A stretch of DNA of 64,000 nucleotides from Streptomyces sp. NBC_01445 (GCF_035918235.1 NZ_CP109485.1:9951001-10015000); one strand, 5' to 3'; numbered from the stretch's first letter, positions 16,082-25,675 are shown. Numbers and translations are program-made. Notes: a model not told the origin generated them from the letters alone.

Positions 16082-17434
16082 TTGAACAGACGCACCCTCC
16101 TTGCCGCCTCCCTCGCCGCCGCGGCCACCGCCGCAGTCTCGGGCTGCGGCAGCGGGTCCGGCCGTAAGCCGGGTGAGCTCGAGGTCCTCTACCGCGTGGA
16201 GAAGACCTGGCCGCACCTGGAGAAGACGCTGAAGGCGGCCAAGAAGGAGTACGAGGCCGCGCACAAGGGCGTCACCGTCAAGCTGACACCGGTCCAGGGC
16301 AGCAGCGAGGACTACTACACCAAGCTCGCCCTCCTGAACCGCTCGCCCGGCTCCGCCCCCGACGTCTACTTCCACGACACCTTCCAGGTCAACGCCGACG
16401 TGGCCGCGAAGAAGCTGGCCCCGCTCGACTCCTACCTCGCCAAGTGGCCCGATTGGGAGAAGCAGTTCCCCGAGTCGCTGCGCCAGGCGGCCCGGGGCCT
16501 GGACGGCAAGACGTACGGCGTCCCGATCTCCACCGACAACCGCGGCCTCTGGTACAACAAGGACGTCTTCAAGTCCGCGGGACTGCCCGAGAACTGGGCC
16601 CCGAAGACCTGGGACGACATCCTCGACGCGGCCCGCACCATCAAGCGCAAGGTGCGCGGCGTCACCCCGTTCTGCATGTACTCCGCGAAGATCCACGGCG
16701 AGGGCGCCACCATGCAGGGCTTCGAGATGCTCCTGTACGGCACCCCCGGCGGCACCCTGTTCGACAACGGCAAGTGGGTGGCGGGGAGCAAGGGACTGAC
16801 CGACTCGCTGAAGTTCATCGACACGGTCTACCGCGAGGACCTCGGCCCCAAGAAGGCCGACGCCCTCAACGCCAAGCTCGCCGACAAGGCGCTGTTCGAG
16901 TGGTTCCCCGAGGGCAAGCTCGGCATCAGCCTGGACGGCGGCTGGATCTCCGGCTCCTGGAAGCCGGCGGGACCGCACCCGTGGCCGGAGTGGACCAAGA
17001 AGATGGGCTGGGTCCCGATGCCCACGCAGGGCGGCGAGGCGCCGGGCGCTGTCAGCATGTCGGGCGGCTGGGTCATGGCGGTCAGCTCGTACAGCAAGCT
17101 CAAGCAGAAGGGCTTCGACTTCATCACGGTGGCGCTGAACAAGAAGAACGCCGCCATGTACTCCGAGGGCTCCGGCGACCTCGCCGTCCGCAAGGACGTG
17201 GCGTCCGACCCGGCGTACCTCAAGAGCGACCCCTCGATCGCGTTCTGGACCGGCCTCGCGAAGGTCACCCACTACCGGCCCGCCTACGAGCAGTACCCGA
17301 AGGTCTCCGCGCAGATCCAGGAGGCGATGGAGGCGGTCACCACCGGAAGCAGGTCCCCGGCGGACGCGGCGAAGCGGTACGCCCAGGAAGTGAGCCGGAT
17401 CGTCGGTGCAGACAACGTTGTCTCGACGTCATGA
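16082..17434 (+). CDS. ABC transporter sugar-binding lipoprotein (operon 1)
   Basis: 450 residues from a TTG start with GGGAG eight bases before it; the nearby ATG is out of frame and immediately stopped. The signal peptide RRTLLAASLAAAATAAVSGC ends in a lipobox with Cys22 as the lipidation site. The mature part is a family 1 solute-binding protein (PGSAPDVYFHDTF, DGKTYGVPISTDNRGLWYNK, GISLDGGWISGSW). It would capture an oligosaccharide outside the membrane and deliver it to the two permeases encoded next. The gene overlaps the first permease by four bases (ATGA). No ATPase gene is present; MsiK-type shared ATPases are usual in Streptomyces. Confidence 0.9.
   Translation: MNRRTLLAASLAAAATAAVSGCGSGSGRKPGELEVLYRVEKTWPHLEKTLKAAKKEYEAAHKGVTVKLTPVQGSSEDYYTKLALLNRSPGSAPDVYFHDTFQVNADVAAKKLAPLDSYLAKWPDWEKQFPESLRQAARGLDGKTYGVPISTDNRGLWYNKDVFKSAGLPENWAPKTWDDILDAARTIKRKVRGVTPFCMYSAKIHGEGATMQGFEMLLYGTPGGTLFDNGKWVAGSKGLTDSLKFIDTVYREDLGPKKADALNAKLADKALFEWFPEGKLGISLDGGWISGSWKPAGPHPWPEWTKKMGWVPMPTQGGEAPGAVSMSGGWVMAVSSYSKLKQKGFDFITVALNKKNAAMYSEGSGDLAVRKDVASDPAYLKSDPSIAFWTGLAKVTHYRPAYEQYPKVSAQIQEAMEAVTTGSRSPADAAKRYAQEVSRIVGADNVVSTS
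17411..17422. promoter_or_regulatory. Perfect palindrome resembling the locus operator
   Basis: GACAACGTTGTC is a perfect 12-bp palindrome within the last codons of the binding-protein gene. It equals the idealised symmetric form of the CATCGTTGTAA motif (ACAACGTTGT). It may be an internal regulatory site or chance. Confidence 0.35.
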
Positions 17435-18339
17435 CGCTGACCGCCTCCGCCCCGGCGACGCGCGCCCCTGCGAAGAAGCCGTCGCCGGGCCGCCGCTCGC
17501 TGCGTCGGCTCCTGCCGCTCGCGCCGGCCCTGGTCCTGATCGCGATCTTCCTGGTGGGGCCGATCCTGTGGAGCGTCTGGATCGCCTTCACCAACGAGAC
17601 CCTCACCGGGTCGGCCTCCGTGAACTCGCACTTCGTCGGCCTGGACAACTTCACCAGGCTCTTCGGTGACGACGCGTTCACCGGCTCGCTGGTGCGCACC
17701 CTGGTCTTCGTCCTGTTCTCGGCCGTGCTCGGCCAGAACGTGCTCGGTCTGCTGATCGCCCTGGTGCTGCGCGGCAAGAACCGGGTCGTCAGAGGCGTGG
17801 TGAACGGCGTCGTCATCGCGGCCTGGGTCGTCCCCGAAGTCGTCGCCGCCGCCTGCTGGTTCTCGTTCCTCGACGAGAAGGGCACGCTCAACTCGGTGCT
17901 CGGCGTGCACCAGGAGTGGCTGGTCTCCGCGCCGATGCTCGCCGTGATCCTCGCCAACACCTGGCGGGGCACCGCGTTCTCCATGCTCGTCTACTCGGCG
18001 GCCCTGTCCGAGGTGCCCCGTGACGTGATGGAGGCCGCGAAGGTCGACGGCGCCTCCACCGGCCGCACCTTCTTCAGCGTCACCCTGCCGCTGATCCAGC
18101 GCTCCGTGCTCTCCAACCTGATGCTGACCACGCTGCAGACCCTCGCGAGCTTCGGCCTGATCTACGCGCTGACCGGCGGCGGCCCCGGCGAGGAGAGCCA
18201 GACGACGCCGCTGTACATGTACGAGCAGGCGTTCAAGTACTTCGAGGTCGGCTACGGCAGCGCCATCGCCCTGGTGATGCTCCTGTTCGGCGGCCTGCTG
18301 TCGCTGGTGTACCTGCGGCTGATCAAGGTGGAGGACTGA
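17431..18339 (+). CDS. ABC transporter permease 1 (operon 1), MalF-like
   Basis: 302 residues starting at the ATG overlapping the binding-protein stop codon. About six membrane helices follow a basic N-terminus (PGRRSLRRLLPLAPALVLIAIF). The EAA loop that contacts the ATPase is seen as EVPRDVMEAAKVDGASTGRTFF near residue 200, and GGGPGEESQTTPLYMYEQAF matches MalF/UgpA-type sugar permeases. It forms the membrane channel together with the permease encoded next. Translational coupling on both sides (ATGA and TGATG overlaps) indicates a single operon. Confidence 0.92.
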   Translation: MTLTASAPATRAPAKKPSPGRRSLRRLLPLAPALVLIAIFLVGPILWSVWIAFTNETLTGSASVNSHFVGLDNFTRLFGDDAFTGSLVRTLVFVLFSAVLGQNVLGLLIALVLRGKNRVVRGVVNGVVIAAWVVPEVVAAACWFSFLDEKGTLNSVLGVHQEWLVSAPMLAVILANTWRGTAFSMLVYSAALSEVPRDVMEAAKVDGASTGRTFFSVTLPLIQRSVLSNLMLTTLQTLASFGLIYALTGGGPGEESQTTPLYMYEQAFKYFEVGYGSAIALVMLLFGGLLSLVYLRLIKVED

Positions 18340-19160
18340 TGACCCGCTGGGGCGCGCGCACCGCGTCGCACGCCGTGATCGTGCTGATCACGCTCTGCTT
18401 CCTCGGCCCGTTCGTGTGGGTGCTGCTCTCCTCCGTGCAGCCCGGCTCCTCACCGGCCGCCGAACTGTCCTTCTCCTTCTCGCTCACCAACTTCCGGGCC
18501 GTCCTGAACTGGGACACGGTGTACGGGCCGCTGCTCAACTCCGTGGTCATCTCCGGCTCCACGGCCCTGCTCACGGTCGTCGTCTCCGGACTCGCCGCCT
18601 ACCCGCTCTCCCGCTACCGGCTGCGCTACAAACGGCACTTCATGCTCACGCTGCTGTTCTCCACGGGCCTGCCGCTCACCGCGATCATGGTCCCGGTCTA
18701 CGCGATGTTCTTCCGCTTCCAGCTGTACGGATCCGTGGCGGCGATGGTGCTGTTCCTGACGGCCAGCGCGCTGCCGTTCGCCATCTGGATGATGAAGAAC
18801 TTCATGGACGGGGTGCCGATCAGCCTGGAGGAGGCCGCCTGGGTGGACGGCGCGGGCTGGTTCCAGTCACTGCGCCGGGTGGTGGCGCCCCTGATGGCGC
18901 CGGGCGTCGCCGTCGTCGCGATCTTCGTGTTCGTCGGCCAGTGGGGCAACTTCTTCGTCCCGTTCGTGCTGCTCGACACCCCGGAGAAGCAGCCGGCCGC
19001 GGTCACCATCTACTCGTTCTTCTCTCAGTACGGCCAGGTGGCGTACGGGCAGCTGGCGGCGTTCTCCGTCATCTACACCACGCCGGCCGTCCTGCTCTAC
19101 GTCCTCGTCAACAAGTACCTCTCCGGCTCCTTCAACATGGCCGGATCTGTGAAGGGATAG
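18339..19160 (+). CDS. ABC transporter permease 2 (operon 1), MalG-like
   Basis: 273 residues; start ATG overlaps the previous stop codon by one base. Six membrane helices are visible, and the EAA loop reads GVPISLEEAAWVDGAGWFQSL around residue 155. The ending VNKYLSGSFNMAGSVKG is typical for MalG-type proteins, whose C-terminus reaches into the ATPase dimer. With the preceding permease and binding protein it makes a carbohydrate importer lacking its own ATPase gene. The GH38 enzyme gene begins four bases later, tying import to intracellular mannoside cleavage. Confidence 0.92.
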   Translation: MTRWGARTASHAVIVLITLCFLGPFVWVLLSSVQPGSSPAAELSFSFSLTNFRAVLNWDTVYGPLLNSVVISGSTALLTVVVSGLAAYPLSRYRLRYKRHFMLTLLFSTGLPLTAIMVPVYAMFFRFQLYGSVAAMVLFLTASALPFAIWMMKNFMDGVPISLEEAAWVDGAGWFQSLRRVVAPLMAPGVAVVAIFVFVGQWGNFFVPFVLLDTPEKQPAAVTIYSFFSQYGQVAYGQLAAFSVIYTTPAVLLYVLVNKYLSGSFNMAGSVKG

Positions 19161-19164
19161 CACG

Positions 19165-22100
19165 GTGCGCATCATCGGTGTCGAGCCGACCGACCTGTTC
19201 GTCGGTCCCGCGGACAACCCCCTGCAAGTCGTCCGCGTGGCACTCGACGAGCCCGCCCCGGTCGTCGTCACCGGCCCCGGCGCGTACGGCGAGACCACGG
19301 CGGGGGAGCCGGGCAAGCCCGTGGAGATCGGGGTGCGCTGCGACGCCGCACCCGGCGCAGTGGTCCCCCTCACGGTGACCGCCGGCGATCAGGTGGCGCA
19401 CGCCGAGCTGACCGTGGCCGAGCCCGGCTGGACGGTGTGGATGGTGCCGCACTTCCACTACGACCCGGTGTGGTGGAACACCCAGGCCGCGTACACCACC
19501 ACCTGGGACGACGCGGGCGACACGGCGCAGCAGTTCCGGATCGGCTGGCAGTACACCGGCTTCGAACTGATGCGGCTGCACCTGCGGACGGCCCGTCGCG
19601 ACCCCGACTACAAGTTCGTGCTGGCCGAGGTCGACTACCTCAAGCCGTACTGGGACGCCCACCCCGAGGACCGCGCCCTGCTGCGCCGGCTGCTCGCGGA
19701 AGGCCGCGTCGAGCTGATGGGCGGCACCTACAACGAGCCCAACACCAACCTCACCTCCGCCGAGTCGACCGCCCGCAACCTCGTGTACGGCATCGGCTTC
19801 CAGCGCGGCGTCATGGGCGGCGACCCGCAGACCGCCTGGCAGCTGGACGTTTTCGGGCACGACCCGCAGTTCCCCGGCCTCGCCGCCGACGCCGGGCTCA
19901 CCTCGTCGTCGTGGGCACGTGGCCCGCACCACCAGTGGGGCCCGATGCTCACCGACCGCGACCGGGAGCAGGACGGCTGGGGCGACCCGTCCACGATGCA
20001 GTTCCCCGCCGAGTTCGAGTGGCTCTCGCCCAGCGGCCGCGGCATCCTCACCCACTACATGCCGGCGCACTACAGCGCCGGCTGGTGGATGGACTCCGCC
20101 ACGAGTCTCGCCGATGCCGAGGACGCGGTCCTGGAGCTGTACCGGCTGATGAGGAACGTCGCCGCGACCCGCAACCTGCTCCTCCCGGTCGGCACCGACT
20201 ACACCCCGCCCAATCGCTGGGTCACCGAGATCCACCGGGACTTCGCCGCCCGCTACACCTGGCCGCGCCTGAAGTGCGCTCTGCCGAGCGAGTTCTTCGC
20301 GGCCGTACGCGGCGAGCTGACCGAACCCTCGCCGCAGACCAGGGACATGAACCCGGTCTACACCGGCAAGGACGTGTCGTTCATCGACACCAAGCAGGCG
20401 CAGCGCGCCGCCGAGTCACTGCTCACCGAGGCCGAGACGTTCGCCACCCTCGCCTCCGTCGAGACGGGTGCCGACTACCCGCACGCCCGCATCGACAAGG
20501 CGTGGCGGCAGCTCGCGTACGGCGCCCACCACGACGCGATCACCGGCTCCGAGTCCGACCAGGTCTACCTGGACCTGCTCACCAGCTGGCGGGAGGCCTA
20601 CGACACCGGGCGCGACGTCCTCGATGTCTCGCTGCGCCGCCTCGGCCCCGCGGCCGAGGACACGGTGACCGTGTTCAACCCGTCGGCCTGGCCGCGCACC
20701 GACCTCGTCCGCATCCGCCTCACCCACCCTGAAACCGGCTTCCATGGCTGGGAGTTGACGGACGGCACCCCCCTCGTCCTGGAACACGCGAGCCACCACG
20801 AGGACGGCTCGCTCGCCGAGGCCGACGTCGTCTTCCTCGCCGCAGACGTGCCGTCGCTCGGCTACCGCGCCTTCCGCCTCCGCCCCTCCCGTACGGCTTC
20901 GAACTGGACGCCGTCCGACGGAGCGACCCGCATCGCGAACTCGACGCACATCCTCGAAGTGGACCCGCAACGCGGTGGCTGCGTCTCCCGGCTGACCGTC
21001 GAAGGCCGCGAACTGCTCCAGGCCGGCCGCGTCGGCAACGAACTCCTGGTCTACGAGGAGTACCCGGCGCACCCCCGCTACCACGAGGGCCCCTGGCACC
21101 TGGTGCCGAACGGGGCCGTGATCGGCTCGGCGTCCGCGCCCGCCGCATCCGTGCGGACCGAGACGAGCGCCCTCGGCGAGCGGATCACGGTGACCGGCAC
21201 GGTCGGACCGGTGCGGTACACGCAGACCCTCACCCTCTGGCACGGCGTCGACCGTCTCGACGGCGTCACGCACATCGACGCGTTCGACGGCGCCGACCGG
21301 CTGCTGCGGCTGCGCTGGCCGGTCCGGGTGCCCGGCGCCCTGCCGGTCAGCGAGGTCGCGAACGCCGTCATCGGGCGCGGGTTCGGCCTGATCGACGTCG
21401 ACTCGGCGGAGCATCCCTGGACCCTCGACAACCCGGCGAACAACTGGTTCGCCCTGTCGTCCACCGCACGCGTCCGGCTCGCAGAGGGGGACCGCGCCCT
21501 CGGCATCGCCGAGATCGTCACGCCCGACGGCGCCGGCGCCAAGGACCTCGCCGTCGCCCTGGTGCAGGCGGGCGTGACCAGCACCTGCTCGGCCGCGCCC
21601 GGCGCCCGCTACGGCGACCTCGCCGTGGACTCCAACCTCCCCGACGTACGCATCGCGATCGGTGGCCCGGACGAAAACCCGTTCACCGCCGAGGTGCTGA
21701 CGGGGGAGTACGCCGACGCGTTCGCCGCGCAGCTCGCGGCGACCGGCCGGGCCCGCCTGTGGGTCCCGGCCGACAGCCCGCTGGAGAAGGTGTGGGTGCC
21801 GGGCGCGGACCTGCGCGCCGCACACGCGCTGCCGGTGCTCGTCGTGGCCGGTGAGGGCGCGGTGGACGACCTGGTCGCTGACCTGGACGACGCGACGATC
21901 GAGGTCGCGGACGGCGGCCCGCTCACCGAACCACCGCTCGACGACTACACGGTCGCCCTCGTCAACCAGGGCGTTCCTGGCTTCGCGGTGGACTCCGGCG
22001 GCGCCCTGCACCTGTCGCTGATGCGCTCCTGCACCGGCTGGCCGTCCGGCGTGTGGATCGACCCGCCGCGGCGCACGCACCCGGACGGCTCCACGTTCCA

Positions 22101-23253
22101 GCAGCAGCACTGGACCCACTCCTTCGACTACACGCTCACGGCCGGACCGGGCGACTGGCGCGCGCAGAACGTGGTCCCGCGCGCCCACGACGTCAACCAC
22201 CCGCTGCGCGCGGTACGCGGCGAGCGCGCGGGTCAACCGGAGACGCGGTCGTTCCTCGCGGTGGAACCGGCGGGCCAGGTCGTCCTCAGCGCGCTCAAGC
22301 CGACGGGGAACCCCCTGTCGGAGGGTGAACTGCCGGGCCTCGTATCGGGGTTGACGATGCGCCTTTACGAGGCGACCGGACGGCCGGTCCAGGCCCGACT
22401 CGTCACGGACCTGCCGCTCACCGGGGCCCGCCGCGCCACTCTGTTGGAGCGCCCGGAGGCACCCCTCGCCGCACTCACCGTCGACCTCGGCGGCATGGAC
22501 ATCGCGACGGTCGTCGCCCCGCTCGCCGAGGAGCGTGGCGGGGTGCAGCCGGGCCGCGAGCCCGACCAGCCGGTGTTCACCCGCTACTGGCTGCACAACA
22601 CCGGACCGGCGCCGACCGGCAACCTTCCGGTGGCCGTCCACCTGAACCCGCAGGTGCTGCACGGAGCCGGCGACCTCACGGTCACGGTGGCCTCCGGTCT
22701 CACCGGGACGTCCACCGCGGGAGAGGTCCAGGTCCTGCTCCCGGAAGGCTGGCCGGCGGATACGGCCACGGTGCCGTACGCCCTCGAACCGGGCGGCCAC
22801 CTCGCCCACGAGCTGCGCATCACGCCGCCGCCGTCCGCCGAGCCGGGAACGTACTGGCTGCGAGCGCGCACGACGTGCGACGGCCAGACCTTCGAGGACG
22901 TGACCCGCGTCCAGATCGGCGAGGCGCCGCCCGCCGAGCCGGTGGCGACCCTCCGGACGACGGCCCTGCGCCTGGCCCCGGGAGAGGCGGGCACGCTCGA
23001 CGTCCACCTGGCATCGGACGCCCGCACGCCGGTCCACGTCCAGGCCCAACTCATCAGCCCCTGGCAGACGTTCGACCTGTTCCCGCGGTGGAACACGGGC
23101 GCGGACATCCCGGCGCGGGGCGAGCACACGCTGAGCTTCCCGGTGTCCGTCCCCGCCGGCACCCGGCCCGGCCGCTGGTGGGCGGTCGTCAAACTGGCCG
23201 CCGCGGGCCATCTGCACTACACCGAGGCGGTCGAGATCGAGGTCACCCCGTGA
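19165..23253 (+). CDS. GH38 alpha-mannosidase, long form with extra beta domains
   Basis: 1362 residues from a GTG, four bases after the permease gene. No signal peptide is seen, so the enzyme should be cytoplasmic. An N-terminal beta domain (1-88) precedes the GH38 catalytic domain. The zinc-site motif HFHYDPVWW (His98, Asp100), the nucleophile in WQLDVFGHD (Asp228) and the second zinc-site motif YGAHHDAITGSE (about 455-457) are intact. A beta-rich C-terminal mannosidase part follows, then NEW3-like beta domains after residue 1130. At about 1.36 kb-codons it is longer than typical bacterial GH38 enzymes (850-1050). It should release alpha-linked mannose from an imported oligosaccharide. Confidence 0.9.
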   Translation: MRIIGVEPTDLFVGPADNPLQVVRVALDEPAPVVVTGPGAYGETTAGEPGKPVEIGVRCDAAPGAVVPLTVTAGDQVAHAELTVAEPGWTVWMVPHFHYDPVWWNTQAAYTTTWDDAGDTAQQFRIGWQYTGFELMRLHLRTARRDPDYKFVLAEVDYLKPYWDAHPEDRALLRRLLAEGRVELMGGTYNEPNTNLTSAESTARNLVYGIGFQRGVMGGDPQTAWQLDVFGHDPQFPGLAADAGLTSSSWARGPHHQWGPMLTDRDREQDGWGDPSTMQFPAEFEWLSPSGRGILTHYMPAHYSAGWWMDSATSLADAEDAVLELYRLMRNVAATRNLLLPVGTDYTPPNRWVTEIHRDFAARYTWPRLKCALPSEFFAAVRGELTEPSPQTRDMNPVYTGKDVSFIDTKQAQRAAESLLTEAETFATLASVETGADYPHARIDKAWRQLAYGAHHDAITGSESDQVYLDLLTSWREAYDTGRDVLDVSLRRLGPAAEDTVTVFNPSAWPRTDLVRIRLTHPETGFHGWELTDGTPLVLEHASHHEDGSLAEADVVFLAADVPSLGYRAFRLRPSRTASNWTPSDGATRIANSTHILEVDPQRGGCVSRLTVEGRELLQAGRVGNELLVYEEYPAHPRYHEGPWHLVPNGAVIGSASAPAASVRTETSALGERITVTGTVGPVRYTQTLTLWHGVDRLDGVTHIDAFDGADRLLRLRWPVRVPGALPVSEVANAVIGRGFGLIDVDSAEHPWTLDNPANNWFALSSTARVRLAEGDRALGIAEIVTPDGAGAKDLAVALVQAGVTSTCSAAPGARYGDLAVDSNLPDVRIAIGGPDENPFTAEVLTGEYADAFAAQLAATGRARLWVPADSPLEKVWVPGADLRAAHALPVLVVAGEGAVDDLVADLDDATIEVADGGPLTEPPLDDYTVALVNQGVPGFAVDSGGALHLSLMRSCTGWPSGVWIDPPRRTHPDGSTFQQQHWTHSFDYTLTAGPGDWRAQNVVPRAHDVNHPLRAVRGERAGQPETRSFLAVEPAGQVVLSALKPTGNPLSEGELPGLVSGLTMRLYEATGRPVQARLVTDLPLTGARRATLLERPEAPLAALTVDLGGMDIATVVAPLAEERGGVQPGREPDQPVFTRYWLHNTGPAPTGNLPVAVHLNPQVLHGAGDLTVTVASGLTGTSTAGEVQVLLPEGWPADTATVPYALEPGGHLAHELRITPPPSAEPGTYWLRARTTCDGQTFEDVTRVQIGEAPPAEPVATLRTTALRLAPGEAGTLDVHLASDARTPVHVQAQLISPWQTFDLFPRWNTGADIPARGEHTLSFPVSVPAGTRPGRWWAVVKLAAAGHLHYTEAVEIEVTP

Positions 23254-23819
23254 CGCACACCCACGTCGCCGCCGTCGTCGGTGACCGGACCCTCACCGAG
23301 GCCGAGGTGGAGGCCAGAGTGGCCGCGCTCCGAAGCGGCCCCCTGGCCCCCCGCCTGCCCCGCCCCGGCACCGCGGACGCGCGCAACCTGCGCCGCTGGG
23401 TGGTCCAGGTCATGACGTACGAGGCAGTCGTCGAACAGGAAGCGGCAACACTGGACCTGCGACCTCAACCGCCGGACACCCACGTCGAGTTGCGCCTGAC
23501 AGACGCCCTGAGGATGGGCGGCGTGACGGCGGCCGTCCTGACGTCGCTGCCGGTGGCCCCCGCGGTACGCGCCCGGGTCACCGCCGACATCGCCGTACCG
23601 GAGCCCGCCGTCCGCGACTACTACGCCCGCAACCGCGACCTGCACCCCGGCCCGTACGAAGCGGAGCGCCCCGCCATCGAGGACGAACTCCACCAGGCAG
23701 CGGCCGACCGCCACTTCACACTGTGGCTGGAACGCCGCCACGCGGAATCGGTGACCCTGATGCCCGGCTACGAACACCCGGCGGACCCCCGCCACGCGGA
23801 CGCCACGCATCGTCACTAG
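23250..23819 (+). CDS. SurA/PpiC N-domain-like protein
   Basis: 189 residues from a GTG overlapping the GH38 stop codon. The sequence VAAVVGDRTLTEAEVEARVA at the start and VPEPAVRDYYARNRDLHPGP followed by AERPAIEDELHQAAADRHFTLWLERR resemble the SurA/peptidyl-prolyl isomerase N-terminal helical domain. No signal peptide or catalytic parvulin domain is present, so isomerase activity is doubtful. Similar genes accompany Streptomyces sugar loci and are sometimes labelled malonyl transacylase, which the sequence does not support. Its role in the locus is unknown. Confidence 0.6.
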   Translation: MTHTHVAAVVGDRTLTEAEVEARVAALRSGPLAPRLPRPGTADARNLRRWVVQVMTYEAVVEQEAATLDLRPQPPDTHVELRLTDALRMGGVTAAVLTSLPVAPAVRARVTADIAVPEPAVRDYYARNRDLHPGPYEAERPAIEDELHQAAADRHFTLWLERRHAESVTLMPGYEHPADPRHADATHRH

Positions 23820-23840
23820 CCCCCGATGAAAGAGGTGCCT

Positions 23841-24176
23841 GTGGCCGAACTTGACGAGCTGCTGCAGCGAGCACGACGGATCCACGATCTGTACGACCAG
23901 GTGAACCTGCACGAACGAGGGCGGGTGTGGACCCGGGAGGAGTTCATGCTCGGCTTCATGGGCGATGTCGGTGACCTCGCCAAACTGGTGATGGCCGAGG
24001 AGGGCGCCCGGGAGATGCCCGGCGGGCGGCAGGCACTCGAGCACGAACTGGCCGACTGCCTGTGGTCCGTACTGATTCTGGCGCACCGCCACGACGTGGA
24101 TCTGCGAGCCGCCTTCGGCCGCACGATGACGGAGCTGGAGCAGGCCATCAGCGCGCGGCTTCCCGAGGAAGGGTGA
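23841..24176 (+). CDS. MazG-like nucleotide pyrophosphohydrolase
   Basis: 111 residues. The GTG at 23841 is chosen because AAAGAGG lies six bases before it; an ATG at 23826 has no ribosome site. The helical pattern LLQRARRIHDLYDQVN, then GDVGDLAKLVMAEEG and LEHELADCLWSVLILAHRHDVD is that of the all-alpha NTP pyrophosphatase family, with metal-binding Glu/Asp residues in both helices. It would hydrolyse nucleotide triphosphates to monophosphates. The link to the sugar locus is only by position. Confidence 0.7.
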   Translation: MAELDELLQRARRIHDLYDQVNLHERGRVWTREEFMLGFMGDVGDLAKLVMAEEGAREMPGGRQALEHELADCLWSVLILAHRHDVDLRAAFGRTMTELEQAISARLPEEG

Positions 24177-24181
24177 GCCGG

Positions 24182-24667
24182 ATGAAACGGGAGGCCATGG
24201 ACCTCGACGCGTACGTCGCCCGCACGCGCACCAGCCCCTGCTACATCTGCGCCTACCTCGCGGGGGACCCGGAGCACCGGCACGAGACGGTCTACGAGGA
24301 CGACGCGCACGTGGCCTACCTGGACAAGTACCCGACCCTGCCGGGCAAGGTGCTGGTGGCACCGAAGGCGCACATCGAGCACGTCGTCAGGGATCTGGAC
24401 GAGGCGGCGTACGGCAGGCTGATGCTCGTGGTGCGCAGGGTGGCGCTCGCGGTGGAGGCGGTGTTCGCGCCGGAGCGGACGTATCTGCTGTCGCTGGGCA
24501 GCGCGCAAGGCAACAGCCACCTGCACTGGCACATCGCCGGGCTGCCGCAGGGTGTGCCCTACGAGCAGCAGCAGTACCACGCTCTGATGACGGAGAACGG
24601 GGTGCTCGCACACACCGCGGAGGAGAGCGCCGGCATCGCGGACAGGCTGCGGCGGGCGATCGGCTGA
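24182..24667 (+). CDS. HIT-family nucleotide hydrolase/transferase
   Basis: 161 residues; ATG at 24182, with another possible start at 24197 (MDLDAYVARTR). The CYICAYLAGD zinc-ribbon-like pair near the N-terminus, HVAYLDKYPTLPGKVLVAPKAHIEHV and the catalytic histidine triad SHLHWHIAGLP near residue 120 identify a HIT protein. It likely hydrolyses or transfers nucleotides from nucleoside phosphoramidates, dinucleotides or nucleotide-sugars. It is the last gene before a strong terminator, five bases after the MazG-like gene. Confidence 0.85.
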   Translation: MKREAMDLDAYVARTRTSPCYICAYLAGDPEHRHETVYEDDAHVAYLDKYPTLPGKVLVAPKAHIEHVVRDLDEAAYGRLMLVVRRVALAVEAVFAPERTYLLSLGSAQGNSHLHWHIAGLPQGVPYEQQQYHALMTENGVLAHTAEESAGIADRLRRAIG

Positions 24668-24682
24668 GAGCCAGGGACATGA

Positions 24683-24728
24683 AACCGCCCGGTCGGACCG
24701 GCAAGGCTGCCGGTCCGACCGGGCGGTT
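24683..24728. terminator. Bidirectional terminator, 21-bp perfect stem
   Basis: Arms 24683-24703 and 24708-24728 are perfectly complementary around the loop AGGC. It sits between the convergent HIT gene and the second permease operon and carries A- and T-flanks on both sides. Confidence 0.85.
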
Positions 24729-24743
24729 CGCGTGGTGCGGCAT

Positions 24744-25673
24744 CTACTGGCCGCCGAGCCCCGTCGTGGCCACGGACTTCACCATCTGGCGCTGGAAAAT
24801 CATGAAGATCAGGATGAGGGGCACGGAAGCGAGCAGCCCGGACGCGGCGAGCTGCGCGTACTGCAGCCCGTAGGAGTCCTTGACCGTCGCCAGGCCGACG
24901 GGCAGCGTCATCAGCGACTGGTCGCTGGTGCTGATGAACGGCCAGAGAAAGTTGTTCCAGGCGCCGATGAAGACGAAGACCGCCACGGCGGACAGGATCG
25001 GCCGGGACAGCGGCAGGATGACACTGAGGAACACCCGGGCATTACTCGCACCGTCGAGCCGGGCCGCCTCCTCCAGTTCACGCGGGATGGCGTCGAAGAA
25101 CTTCTTGAGGATGTACACCATCGGCGGCGCCACGACCTGCGGCAGGATCATGCCGGCGTAGGTGTCCACGAGGTTCAGCGAGAGCATCTCGCGGAACAGC
25201 GGCACGATCAGGATCTGCGGCGGCACCATGATCGACGCGATCGTCGCGGCGAACAGCAGCCGCCGGCCCCGGAACAGCGTGCGCGAGAACCCGTACGCCG
25301 CGAGCGCGGACACCGCGACGGTCAGCACCGTGACCATCGCCGCCACGAAGAAGCTGTTCAGCGCCCACATGGGGATCTTCCCGTTGCTGAATATCTTGCC
25401 GTAGGCGGCGGCCGTGAAGCCGTGCTCCGGTATCCAGCCGTCCCCGACGGAGGCCGCGTCGGGTTCCGTCTTGAGCGACGTCACCAGCGCCCAGGCGATG
25501 GGCGCCAGCCACATCACGGCCATCAGCGCCAGCGCGATCCCGGCGCCCACCTTGGCCCCGGTCCCCGAGCCCACCACCTGCTGCGGCTTGGTGCTGCGTC
25601 GCCGGGCGCGCGTCCGGCCCTCGGCCCCGCCGGCCGGCCGGACCGTCGGGCGGGTCAGGGTGTCGGCAGTCAT
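24744..25673 (-). CDS. ABC transporter permease 2 (operon 2), MalG-like
   Basis: 309 residues from the ATG at 25671-25673. A basic N-terminal tail (TRARRRSTKPQQ) precedes six membrane helices. The EAA loop AIPRELEEAARLDGASNARVF lies near residue 210 and FIGAWNNFLWPFI after it, a MalG-type signature. It is the last gene of the minus-strand operon and starts two bases after permease 1 ends. As in operon 1, no ATPase gene is present, so both importers probably use a shared ATPase. Confidence 0.92.
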   Translation of the reverse strand: MTADTLTRPTVRPAGGAEGRTRARRRSTKPQQVVGSGTGAKVGAGIALALMAVMWLAPIAWALVTSLKTEPDAASVGDGWIPEHGFTAAAYGKIFSNGKIPMWALNSFFVAAMVTVLTVAVSALAAYGFSRTLFRGRRLLFAATIASIMVPPQILIVPLFREMLSLNLVDTYAGMILPQVVAPPMVYILKKFFDAIPRELEEAARLDGASNARVFLSVILPLSRPILSAVAVFVFIGAWNNFLWPFISTSDQSLMTLPVGLATVKDSYGLQYAQLAASGLLASVPLILIFMIFQRQMVKSVATTGLGGQ

Positions 25674-25675
25674 CG

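Noticed and set aside
20416..23217. 933-codon minus-strand open frame opposite the GH38 gene
   Set aside because: Antisense shadow of a high-GC gene: Arg/Gly/Val-rich, no known domain, and the plus strand carries all GH38 catalytic motifs.
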